Source of the DNA: CAVPJC01 sp963705155
Lineage (GTDB): Bacteria > Chloroflexota > Anaerolineae > Anaerolineales > UBA4823
Assembly (NCBI GenBank): GCA_963705155.1
Contig: CAVPJC010000014.1
Span: 124,001 to 188,000, forward strand
Direction of reading: 5' to 3'
DNA length: 64,000 nucleotides
A model generated the notes under the pieces. That model did no database searches. It had not been told where the DNA came from and was given only the letters and a program-made list of their open reading frames with translations. Below, piece by piece: positions 37,637-45,431 of the stretch (its first letter is position 1; each line of letters opens with the position of its first letter). The position numbers and the translations under genes are program-made.

Positions 37637-38801
37637 ATGCAACACATTCTGGAGTATATCTCGGATCTAACAACGATCCTGGATAAACTGCCAGCTGTTC
37701 AAATTGAGATGGTAATCGCCGCTCTTCATGAGGCGCGCCTCAATGGAAGGCAAATATTTCTCATGGGAAATGGAGAAAGTGCGTCCATTGCCAACAGCTT
37801 TAGTTATGATCTGGGAAAAAATACCCGCCTGGCAGGTCTGCCAGGCATCAAGGTTATCGATCTTTCAGATAAAGCTGCCCATTATTCCGGGTACGCCAAT
37901 GATGAAAGCCTGGATATGGTGTTTGCAGCCCAACTTGACACATTGCTCAACCGTGGAGATATTGTTATAGGATTCAGTATCGCAGGGGATGAAGTAAATG
38001 TAACACGGGCAATTGAATTGGCAAACCGCCGGGGAGTAAAAACAATCAGCTTTACCGGAGGAGATGGCGGACGGCTGGGATCTATTGCTGACATCAATCT
38101 GTGTGTGCCTGCCTCAACTGCTGAATTCGTGCATGACATCCACCATATCGTTTGCCATATCATCACCAGGTCGCTCCGGGAGAATGCTCGCCAGGCCAAA
38201 GCGGCCAATCAATTGGAAAAACTATACCCGGAATCTGGTTCAGGTGCACAGACAAAAAAAACACATCGGACCGAATTATCGCAGGTTGTCGAAAATCGGA
38301 TATCAGAGAGATCGCGCAATTCGTTAGAGTTGTTTTCTTCCATCAGTCGCGAACTGGCGTTAGAGTTAGATCTGGGCGAGCTGCTACGACGTGTGTTAAA
38401 ACTGACGCTGATTTAATCTAAAAGCCACCAGTGGTAGTATCCTGGTATTGAATGAAAGCGGGCAGGTTGTAGAAAGTGCTTTAGCGTATAATGGAGACGT
38501 CCATGAAATTGTTGGTGGGCAAATCGCAGAAATTGTGGAGAAAGGTCTGGCAGGGTGGGTTGTTCAAAATCGGAAGGCTGCGCTCATTTATAATACTCGG
38601 GATGATCCACGCTGGTTACCCAGATCCTGGGATCGAGAGGGGAAGTCCCGGTCGGCTGTTAGCGTTCCACTGATTGAAAATGATAAGGTTATCGGTGTCT
38701 TGACCCTGGTGAATTCTCAGGGTGGTAGGTTCACTGAAGAAGATCTTTCCCTTCTCATTACTATTGCTGTCTTTATTTCACTTGTAAATTATTCAATCTG
38801 A
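37637..38801 (+). CDS. SIS-GAF fusion protein (frameshifted)
   Basis: About 388 codons. ATG 37637 follows GGAGGAG. Residues 1-200 are a SIS domain like phosphoheptose isomerase: QIFLMGNGESASIANSFSYDL and IVIGFSIAGDEVNVTRAIELANRRGVKTISFTGGDGG, with VHDIHHIVCHII. A linker leads to a GAF domain. The frame ends at TAA after LKLTLI; dropping one T at 38412-38414 gives LTLINLKATSGSILVLNESGQVVESALAYNG, then GWVVQNRKAALIYNTRDDPRW and SAVSVPLIENDKVIGVLTLVN. The fusion suggests a sugar-isomerase-fold sensor. It lies 10 bases before the tyrosine kinase gene and may regulate export. Confidence 0.78.
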
Positions 38802-38811
38802 AAGAAAAACT

Positions 38812-40452
38812 ATGGATATAAGTACTTATTTACGACCGTTGTTGAAGTGGTGGTGGTTACTATTAATCGCTACCCTCATCGCCGCGATATCAAGCTATCT
38901 GGTAACCAGCCAACAACCACCAATTTTTCAATCACGCGCTACACTGGTGAGCGGACGGGCTGTTTACGAAGCGAATCCAACTGGAAATGACCTATACCTT
39001 AATCAGCAGCTGGCCGCTTTTTATGCTGATATGGCTCGTAGGGAACCAGTTCGGAATGCCACCTTGCAAGCCCTGGGGCTACAGCAACTACCCGATTACA
39101 CCGCGACTGTGTTACCAGACAGCCAATTAATCGAGATTGTTGTTTCGGACACTGATCCTGGACGAGCTCAGGCGGTAGCGAATGAGCTAGCCAACCAGCT
39201 GGTGAAAAAAACACCGATTAATGATCAAGATAGCGCCCGCCAGGCATTCATTCAAGAACAATTAAACCAATTGCAGAACAGGATTAATGAAACCCAAGAC
39301 GAGATTGCCGCCAAACAGAACGAGATGGCAAAACTTGTCAGCGCACGTCAAATATCGGATATCCAACAAGAAATTGCTGCACTAGAAGAGAAATTATCCT
39401 CGTTCCGGCTGAATTATTCCAACCTTTTATCAAATTCTGATCGGGGAGCTACGAATACTCTTACAGTCCTTGAAACGGCTGACAGACCCAGGATACCGAT
39501 CGGACCGAATCGATTAATAACGGTATTACTATCGGGTGCAATCGCCCTTGCACTTGCGGGCGCGGCAGCCTATTTAATGGAATACCTGGATGACACTGTC
39601 AAAACACCGGATGAAATTACTCGACTGCTGGATATCCCCGTCATCGGTTTTGTGTCAGAGATGGGTAAAGACCTGTTGGATGATGGATCCATCGCCAAAC
39701 AGCCTCGCTCAGTGGTGGCTGAGGAATTCCGAGGTTTGCGGACAGACCTGGAATTTGCAGGTGTAGACCGGCCATTAAAGACTATTCTTGTGACCAGTTC
39801 TGGGGTATCCGCTGGAAAGACAACCATTGCAATAAATCTGGCGATTGTGATGGCGCAAAGTGGAAAACGGGTGATCCTGGTTGATGCCGATCTCCGTAGA
39901 CCCATGGTTCACAAATATCTTGATCTGCCCAATCAGAAAGGTATGTGTGATGTATTCCGTGGCGGTTTGGATGTTTATAATGCCGCAATCCATTGGAAAG
40001 AAGGAAACATATTTGTCATTCCGAGTGGTGGTGTTCCACCCAATCCAACGGAACTCCTGGGTTCCAAGAAAATGGATCAGATTCTGGATAGCCTGGAACG
40101 GACTGCAGATGTGGTTATTCTGGATGCACCACCACTTATGGTCACTGATTTAACGATTTTGGCTTCCAAAGTCGATGGTATCTTGCTCGTCGTGCGCCAC
40201 GGTTTCACACGCCGCCCTGAAATCGTATCTGCAGTTAAGCGTCTAACGCGTGCAGATGTTCGTGTGGTTGGCTCAGTGTTAAACCGGATTCCACGCGCTG
40301 GCATGGAATATGGGGGTTTATATCGATACTACAATACTTATCTGGAAGAGGGTGAAAAACCGGCACCGGGAAAAAATGGAAAATCAAAACTGGCAGGTTT
40401 ATTGGGTCGTCGCGAGAAGACAGTTGATGTAGAACCGAAGAAGTCCGGATAG
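38812..40452 (+). CDS. Wzc-like polysaccharide co-polymerase and BY tyrosine kinase
   Basis: A 546-residue protein. A Wzz-type membrane domain has helices near residues 15-35 and 230-250 with a coiled coil around 140-210 (QEQLNQLQNRINETQDEIAAKQNEMA). The C-terminal kinase has Walker A TSSGVSAGKTTIAINLA, A' VILVDADLRRPMVH and Walker B VVILDAPP. A terminal tyrosine cluster, YGGLYRYYNTY, is the likely autophosphorylation site. It controls chain length and polymer export for the locus. It is the last gene of the polysaccharide region. Confidence 0.9.
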   Translation: MDISTYLRPLLKWWWLLLIATLIAAISSYLVTSQQPPIFQSRATLVSGRAVYEANPTGNDLYLNQQLAAFYADMARREPVRNATLQALGLQQLPDYTATVLPDSQLIEIVVSDTDPGRAQAVANELANQLVKKTPINDQDSARQAFIQEQLNQLQNRINETQDEIAAKQNEMAKLVSARQISDIQQEIAALEEKLSSFRLNYSNLLSNSDRGATNTLTVLETADRPRIPIGPNRLITVLLSGAIALALAGAAAYLMEYLDDTVKTPDEITRLLDIPVIGFVSEMGKDLLDDGSIAKQPRSVVAEEFRGLRTDLEFAGVDRPLKTILVTSSGVSAGKTTIAINLAIVMAQSGKRVILVDADLRRPMVHKYLDLPNQKGMCDVFRGGLDVYNAAIHWKEGNIFVIPSGGVPPNPTELLGSKKMDQILDSLERTADVVILDAPPLMVTDLTILASKVDGILLVVRHGFTRRPEIVSAVKRLTRADVRVVGSVLNRIPRAGMEYGGLYRYYNTYLEEGEKPAPGKNGKSKLAGLLGRREKTVDVEPKKSG

Positions 40453-40624
40453 TCCAATGCCAAACAGAAGCACGTAATTATCTGGTGGCAGCAACCTGTG
40501 TGCTCCAACAACGTAGAATGTCGCGTGGATGCAAGTTACACAATTGCAGAAGTATGCAAGACCTGAGGAGGTAACCCAGGTAATTGAACTGGCAGGAGAT
40601 AATGAAGCGCCTCAGTTACACCGA
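40453..40624 (+). other. Gap between Wzc gene and aromatic operon, with a 35-codon frame
   Basis: No terminator is evident after the kinase gene. A short open frame at 40529-40636 (ATG to TAA, 35 codons, containing RPEEVTQVIELAGDN) looks codon-like, but has no ribosome site and no family I recognise. It could be a gene remnant. Confidence 0.25.
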
Positions 40625-40643
40625 TTAACCTTTTAAAGGTTAA
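40625..40643. promoter_or_regulatory. Nineteen-base palindrome next to the aromatic promoter (candidate operator)
   Basis: TTAACCTTTTAAAGGTTAA is a perfect inverted repeat, with 9-base arms and a one-base centre. It ends four bases before the -35 box at 40648. It has no T tract or stable GC stem, so it is not a terminator. Position and symmetry suit a dimeric regulator of the aromatic operon; the protein is unknown. Confidence 0.5.
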
Positions 40644-40647
40644 CTCC

Positions 40648-40676
40648 TTGACAAACACTGGATCGACGTGTACAAT
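40648..40676 (+). promoter_or_regulatory. Consensus sigma70 promoter of the aromatic operon
   Basis: TTGACA at 40648-40653 and TACAAT at 40671-40676 are separated by 17 bases, matching consensus at 6/6 and 5/6 positions. Transcription would start near 40683 and give a leader of about 180 bases before aroH, holding the leader peptide and the terminator. Confidence 0.88.
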
Positions 40677-40710
40677 CCTGCTCAATTAGTTGGGATCTGG
40701 TTAAGAAATC

Positions 40711-40788
40711 ATGACTCACTCCTCTTTTTTCTATTTTGCCTGGGTTTATTACGGCTACCGAAATTCGGCAGCCGTTGCCGGCGCTTAA
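40711..40788 (+). CDS. Aromatic leader peptide of the aro operon
   Basis: A 25-codon open frame starting about 28 bases after the predicted transcript start. Codons 6-16 read FFYFAWVYYGY: eight of eleven are aromatic, covering Phe, Tyr and Trp. The stop is at 40786-40788. Codons 14-16 overlap the 5' arm of the first leader hairpin. Ribosome stalling at aromatic codons when charged tRNAs are scarce would block that hairpin and favour the antiterminator. The ribosome site is weak (AAGAAA upstream). The layout is that of the enterobacterial pheA and trp leaders. Confidence 0.85.
   Translation: MTHSSFFYFAWVYYGYRNSAAVAGA
40752..40774 (+). promoter_or_regulatory. Leader hairpin 1:2 (pause/protector)
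   Basis: CGGCT (40752-40756) pairs with AGCCG (40770-40774), and CCGAA (40758-40762) with TTCGG (40764-40768), leaving one A/C mismatch. It includes the last aromatic codons of the leader peptide. Its 3' arm overlaps the segment GCCGTTG at 40771-40777, which can instead pair with CAACGGC at 40826-40832 to form the antiterminator. Confidence 0.75.
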
Positions 40789-40816
40789 GCGGGAGTAGAG
40801 AATTTTCACACCCACA

Positions 40817-40848
40817 ACGCGAGGCCAACGGCCTCGCGTTTTCATTTT
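40817..40848 (+). terminator. Attenuator terminator of the aromatic operon
   Basis: ACGCGAGGCC (40817-40826), loop AAC, GGCCTCGCGT (40830-40839), then TTTCATTTT: a ten-pair GC-rich stem with a T tract, ending about 17 bases before aroH. CAACGGC (40826-40832), lying across the loop and right arm, is complementary to 40771-40777, so terminator and antiterminator exclude each other. Confidence 0.87.
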
Positions 40849-40864
40849 AGACTGGAAGGTGCTT

Positions 40865-41254
40865 ATGACCGTGAGAGGTATACGCGGAGCAACGGTAGCT
40901 ATTGAAGATCACGGATCGGCAATTTTGGGTGCTACCCGGGATCTTTTGCAAGCGATATTGGCCGCTAACCCGGTACATCCCGATGATATTGCCAGCGTTT
41001 TCTTTACAGTCACCGAAGACATCAGTTCGACCTATCCGGCGCTGGCGGCGCGAGAGCTGGGTTGGCAAAACGTTCCGTTATTATGTTCGCGCGAAATTCC
41101 GGTTCCTGGCAGCCTTCCATTATGTATCCGTGTGTTAATCCATTGGAATACCGACTTACCCCAAAAAGCCATTCAACACGTTTACCTAGGTGAGGCTGCA
41201 ATATTAAGACCGGATTTAACCCCAGACAAATCTCAGATCGAATTGGAGGATTGA
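40865..41254 (+). CDS. aroH: Chorismate mutase, AroH type
   Basis: A 129-residue monofunctional chorismate mutase converting chorismate to prephenate. MTVRGIRGATV at the N-terminus with the catalytic Arg, the VFFTVTEDISSTYPALAAR block and the CSREIPVPGSLPLCIRVLIHW segment match the Bacillus AroH trimeric family. ATG 40865 is chosen over GTG 40859, with GGAAGG upstream. It is the first gene behind the attenuator. Expression should rise when aromatic amino acids are short. Confidence 0.92.
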   Translation: MTVRGIRGATVAIEDHGSAILGATRDLLQAILAANPVHPDDIASVFFTVTEDISSTYPALAARELGWQNVPLLCSREIPVPGSLPLCIRVLIHWNTDLPQKAIQHVYLGEAAILRPDLTPDKSQIELED

Positions 41255-41257
41255 GCC

Positions 41258-42309
41258 ATGATGATTGTAATGCGTGCCAATGCTACAGACGAACAGATTA
41301 CCCATGTAGTGGAAGTGGTAAAAGGATTGGGCTTGCGCGCTCATTTATCGAAGGGCGCCGAGCGAACCGTCATTGGGGCTATTGGTGATGGTCGCCCGAT
41401 TCAAAAGGATCAGTTTTTCTTCCTGCCTGGAGTGGATCGAGTTGTTCCAATCTCGCGTCCTTTAAGATCACATCGCGTGAATTCAAACCGGATAGTACGA
41501 TCTTTACCCTGGATGGTGTGAGTATAGGCGGGGATGAAATTGTTATCATCGCTGGACCATGCTCTGTCGAAAACCGTACGCAGCTACTTGAGACGGCACA
41601 TGCTGTTCGTGAAGCGGGCGCCCATGCATTGCGCGGTGGAGCATTCAAACCACGCACCTCGCCGTACTCCTTCCAGGGTCTCGGTGAAGAAGGTCTGGAA
41701 TATCTGGCGGAAGCGCGTGAGCAGACCGGCCTGCCAATTATTACTGAAGTGATGTCGCCAGATCAGATCCCACTTTTGTTAAAATATGCAGACGTACTGC
41801 AGGTCGGCGCCCGCAATATGCAAAATTATTCACTGCTCCACGCGGTCGGCGCCAGCCAGCAGCCAGTACTTTTGAAACGCGGTATGTCTGCCACTATTGA
41901 GGAATTGTTGATGGCTGCCGAATACATCCTATCGCACGGCAACCGACGGGTTATTCTGTGTGAACGCGGCATCCGTACCTTCGAGACAGCCACACGGAAT
42001 ACAACGGATATCAACGCTGTGCCAGTATTAAAATCGCTTACACATTTACCGGTTATCCTGGATCCCAGCCACAGCACGGGTAATTATGAGTATGTGAACG
42101 CGATCGCGCGGGCGGGCATTGCTGCTGGCGCGGATGGTTTGATCGTTGAGGTACATATCGATCCGGGAAGCGCGTTGTCGGATGGCGGGCAATCTCTCAA
42201 GCCTGAACGTTTCGCTCAGATGGTGACACAGGTCAGCGCTATCGCCCAGGCTGTGGGTAGATCGCTGGCGCCAGCCCGGCATAAAAGTTCACCTGGCGCA
42301 GCATTATGA
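41258..42309 (+). CDS. aroF: DAHP synthase, operon copy (frameshifted)
   Basis: 3-Deoxy-7-phosphoheptulonate synthase, first enzyme of the shikimate pathway, about 350 codons. The regulatory domain (MMIVMRANATDEQITHVV) reads to VPISRPL and then shifts; restoring one T at 41461-41463 gives VPISRPFKITSREFKPDSTIFTLDGVSIGGDEIVIIAGPC. The barrel has RGGAFKPRTSPYSFQG, LQVGARNMQNY, LKRGMSATIEE, ILCERGIRTFE and LDPSHSTGNYEYV. It is close to the locus copy at 10314. The shift in an essential gene points to sequence error. Confidence 0.92.
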
Positions 42310-43178
42310 ACGATCCTGATTTTTTTAGCAGCTCCAGGGTTGGTATCCTGGGGCTGGGATTGATGGGAGGCTCTCTGGCGCTGGCGCTGCGCGGCAAATG
42401 CCGCCAATTGTATGCCTATGACCCTGATCCAGTTACGATCTCTCTTGCAGGCAGGATGGATGCTGTTGATCGACTTTCGCTCGATCTCGCTGAAATCATC
42501 CCAATGGCCGATGTTCTTATCCTGGCAGCCCCGGTGAAGGGCATCCTGGATCTAATTGAACAATTACCACAACTGCACCCGGGTGCGCCTGTGGTTCTGG
42601 ATATCGGTTCAACCAAGACCCAGGTGTGCCAGATGCTCGCCCAGCTTCCCGAGAGATTTCATGCGGTTGGCGGGCATCCCATGTGTGGCCTTGCCGCGAC
42701 CGGTCTGGCTTATGCCAGGTCTGATCTTTTTCGAGGCGCGATATTTGCTTTCACACCGGTGCCAAACACAACCGATCTGGCAAGGCTAACGGCCGAGGCA
42801 CTGGCGGAACTTATTGGGGCAAAATCCTTTTGGCTGGATGCCGACACCCATGATGAATGGGTAGCAGCCACCAGCCACATACCGTATTTACTTTCGCTGG
42901 CATTGACGTTGGCCACACCTGTGGAAGCTCGCCCTCTGGTTGGACCCGGGTTTTTATCCAGCTCGCGATTGGCAGGCAGCTCGACTGCTATGATGGCAGA
43001 TATTTTGAGGACCAATACACAAAATATCTGCCAAGCATTGGGGCGTTTTCAGGAACAGATGGCAGCAATCAAAGCTTTGTTGGAAGCGGATGGAGTAGAT
43101 CGCCTGGCCCAGTTAATGAGCGAAGGGGCTGCCCGGCGTGCTTTCCTGGCGGGCGATCAAATGGGACAAACACCATGA
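42306..43178 (+). CDS. tyrA: Prephenate dehydrogenase
   Basis: A 290-residue NAD(P)-dependent enzyme making 4-hydroxyphenylpyruvate from prephenate for tyrosine. The nucleotide loop is VGILGLGLMGGSLALAL, and then ADVLILAAPVKGILDLI, DIGSTK, AVGGHPMCGLAATG (substrate His) and AATSHIPYLLSLAL follow in the family order. ATG 42306 overlaps the aroF stop. No ACT domain is present at the C-terminus, so allosteric control by tyrosine is not evident. Confidence 0.92.
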   Translation: MNDPDFFSSSRVGILGLGLMGGSLALALRGKCRQLYAYDPDPVTISLAGRMDAVDRLSLDLAEIIPMADVLILAAPVKGILDLIEQLPQLHPGAPVVLDIGSTKTQVCQMLAQLPERFHAVGGHPMCGLAATGLAYARSDLFRGAIFAFTPVPNTTDLARLTAEALAELIGAKSFWLDADTHDEWVAATSHIPYLLSLALTLATPVEARPLVGPGFLSSSRLAGSSTAMMADILRTNTQNICQALGRFQEQMAAIKALLEADGVDRLAQLMSEGAARRAFLAGDQMGQTP

Positions 43179-44521
43179 AACTGACTGTTACTCCGAATTA
43201 TGCGCTCACAGGAAGTTACCAGCTTGCCGGTGATAAATCCCTCTCGCATCGGGCTGCTCTACTGGGGGCTATGGCTCATGGCGTTAGTGAGATTGATAAT
43301 TTTCTCGTGGCAGGTGTAACTGACGCAATGTTGAAGGCGTTTACAGTTCTTCAGGTGCAATGGAAAATCGATGCTGACAGGTTGACCGTGCAAGGCGCCG
43401 GGCTGCAAGGCTGGTTACCATCTCGCGATGCCCTGGATTGTGGAAATTCTGCGACAACGATGCGTTTATTAGCCGGGGCGCTAGCAGCAGCAGGGTTGCC
43501 CGCAATTTTGGATGGGTCTGATTCCCTGCGCAGACGCCCCATGAAACGCATCATTGAGCCGCTGGAACAAATGGGTGCAGAGATTAATGCCTCTGGTGGC
43601 TGTGCACCGCTCTTGATTTCAGCGCGAACCGTACCCTTAAAAGGCATCGATTATACAATGCCGGTTGCGAGCGCGGAGGTAAAATCCTGTGTGCTTCTGG
43701 CTGGCCTGGCAGCCAGGGGTGTGATCACACTGCGCGAGCCTGCTCCGTCCAGAGATCACACGGAACGAATGTTCCGAAGCATGGGGATTGAAATCGTTAG
43801 TGATGTGGATGAGATTGCTGGCAGGCAAACATATGTTACCCGATTGTACCCTCCAGATGCAATAAATTTGCCAGCATTGAAACTGCGCTTGCCAGGCGAC
43901 ATCTCTGCTGCTGCCTTTTTGATAGTAGCGGGATTGATTACCCCTGGCTCTGATATTGTTCTCAGCCATGTCTGCCTGAATCCCACACGAACGGGATTGC
44001 TGGATGCTTTAGTAAGTATGGGCGCACAGATAGAGATTGTCCCGCAGGGGGAGGAGCATGGGGAGCCGGTGGGAAATATTCGTGTTCGCTCCTCATCCTT
44101 GAAGGCAACCAGTGTATCCGGCGAGCTGGTCGTTCGGATGATCGACGAGTTCCCTGCTTTTGCAGTGGCAGCAGCCTATGCTTATGGAAAAACCAGCGTC
44201 TGTGATGCGGAGGAGCTCCGGCATAAAGAATCCGACCGGATTCTGGCGCTTTGTGGTGAACTGCGTTCTCTGGGGATTCGGGCTGAGGAACAACAGGATG
44301 GTTTTGTCATTCAAGGAGGAAACCAACCTGAGGGAGGTGAGGTTGGCGCTCACAACGATCATCGCCTTGCAATGGCACTTTCTCTCGTAGGTTTAGCCTC
44401 CAAACAATCTGTCATTGTGCATGGCGCAGAGATCATCGCCGAATCGTTCCCCAATTTTATCCAGGCATTAAACAGCCTGGGAGCGTGCACTTCGATTACG
44501 GACCAGGGTTGCAACGGATGA
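43175..44521 (+). CDS. aroA: EPSP synthase (3-phosphoshikimate 1-carboxyvinyltransferase)
   Basis: A 448-residue enzyme joining shikimate 3-phosphate and PEP. ATG 43175 overlaps the tyrA stop; the open frame extends upstream inside tyrA without meaning. Blocks: LAGDKSLSHRAALLGAMA, LDCGNSATTMRLLAGAL (PEP site), GSDSLRRRPMKRIIEPL, VASAEVKSCVLLAGL, HTERMFRSMG, ELVVRMIDEFPAFAVAAAYA, EELRHKESDRI and NDHRLAMALSLVGL. The PEP-site order GNSATTMRL (instead of GNAGTAMRP) suggests the glyphosate-tolerant class II type, though that is only by motif. Confidence 0.92.
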   Translation: MKLTVTPNYALTGSYQLAGDKSLSHRAALLGAMAHGVSEIDNFLVAGVTDAMLKAFTVLQVQWKIDADRLTVQGAGLQGWLPSRDALDCGNSATTMRLLAGALAAAGLPAILDGSDSLRRRPMKRIIEPLEQMGAEINASGGCAPLLISARTVPLKGIDYTMPVASAEVKSCVLLAGLAARGVITLREPAPSRDHTERMFRSMGIEIVSDVDEIAGRQTYVTRLYPPDAINLPALKLRLPGDISAAAFLIVAGLITPGSDIVLSHVCLNPTRTGLLDALVSMGAQIEIVPQGEEHGEPVGNIRVRSSSLKATSVSGELVVRMIDEFPAFAVAAAYAYGKTSVCDAEELRHKESDRILALCGELRSLGIRAEEQQDGFVIQGGNQPEGGEVGAHNDHRLAMALSLVGLASKQSVIVHGAEIIAESFPNFIQALNSLGACTSITDQGCNG

Positions 44522-45411
44522 ACTACCGCCTCGGCCTGGTTGGTTATCCACTGGATCACAGCATTTCGCCAGCGTTGCATAGCGCCGGGCTGGTCGCATT
44601 AGAATTATCCGGGGAGTATATCCGATATCCAATCCCTGATCTACCGTCGGGATGGGACGGATTTGAATACTTGGTGAATCAGTTGAAGACCGGCGAGCTT
44701 GACGGGTTGAATGTTACCATTCCTTATAAGCAGATCATTATCCAATGGCTGGATGTACTGACGCCAACAGCAAAAGCAATTGGAGCAGTAAACACACTGT
44801 ACTGCCGTGTCGATAAACTGGTTGGAGATAATACAGACGCTGGTGGTTTCTTGCTGGATCTTGAGAGGGTGTTCGGCAGCAAGGTTTGGCCAGTGGGCGA
44901 TACCGGGTTACCCGGGACTGCTATGATACTGGGGGCGGGAGGTTCTGCGTGGGCAGTCGCTTACAGTCTAAATCGGGCCGGTTGGAGGCTGGCACTTGCA
45001 GCTCGAAATATTTCAAAAGCAGAAGACCTGGCTGTCAGCCTGGAGTTGAATACCTGTGAGATTGTCCATCTTTCACCTGAAGGAATCAAAAGCTTTCTGG
45101 AAAACAATAATGCGGTTGTTGGCCTGGTGGTGAACACAACCCCACTGGGTATGTTCCCAGATTTGGAGAATAGTCCCTGGCCGATTGAAATTCCGCTGCC
45201 CGTTGAAGCTCGTATATATGATTTGGTGTACAATCCGAGAACGACTCGATTTGTTCTTAATGCTCAAACAACCGGCCATCGCTCGGCCAACGGTCTGGGG
45301 ATGCTGGTAGAACAGGCAGCGTTGGCCCTGGAAATATGGACCGGTCAGCAGGTGCCCAGACAACCTATGTACACCGCGGCGGAACAGGCTCTCAACGAAA
45401 TGAGATCCTAA
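44518..45411 (+). CDS. aroE: Shikimate dehydrogenase
   Basis: A 297-residue NADPH enzyme reducing 3-dehydroshikimate. ATG 44518 overlaps the aroA stop. LVGYPLDHSISPALHSAGL binds shikimate, GLNVTIPYKQ holds the catalytic Lys, GAVNTLY and NTDAGGFL are conserved, and ILGAGGSAWAVAYSL is the nucleotide loop. NTTPLGMFPD and MLVEQAALALEIWTGQ complete the family. It sits between aroA and an aminotransferase in the same operon. Confidence 0.92.
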   Translation: MNYRLGLVGYPLDHSISPALHSAGLVALELSGEYIRYPIPDLPSGWDGFEYLVNQLKTGELDGLNVTIPYKQIIIQWLDVLTPTAKAIGAVNTLYCRVDKLVGDNTDAGGFLLDLERVFGSKVWPVGDTGLPGTAMILGAGGSAWAVAYSLNRAGWRLALAARNISKAEDLAVSLELNTCEIVHLSPEGIKSFLENNNAVVGLVVNTTPLGMFPDLENSPWPIEIPLPVEARIYDLVYNPRTTRFVLNAQTTGHRSANGLGMLVEQAALALEIWTGQQVPRQPMYTAAEQALNEMRS

Positions 45412-45431
45412 TCTATGGAGTATGACATTAC

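Noticed and set aside
40529..40636. A small protein gene of 35 codons before the aromatic promoter
   Set aside because: The sequence looks codon-like but has no ribosome site, no recognised homology, and its end overlaps the palindrome; recorded only as a gap note.
40683..40865. A T-box riboswitch in the aromatic leader
   Set aside because: No T-box consensus sequence is found, and the leader peptide with alternate hairpins explains the terminator fully.
42857..43174. A longer N-terminus for aroA inside tyrA
   Set aside because: The upstream frame lacks EPSP synthase similarity, and ATG 43175 gives the standard family start overlapping the tyrA stop.
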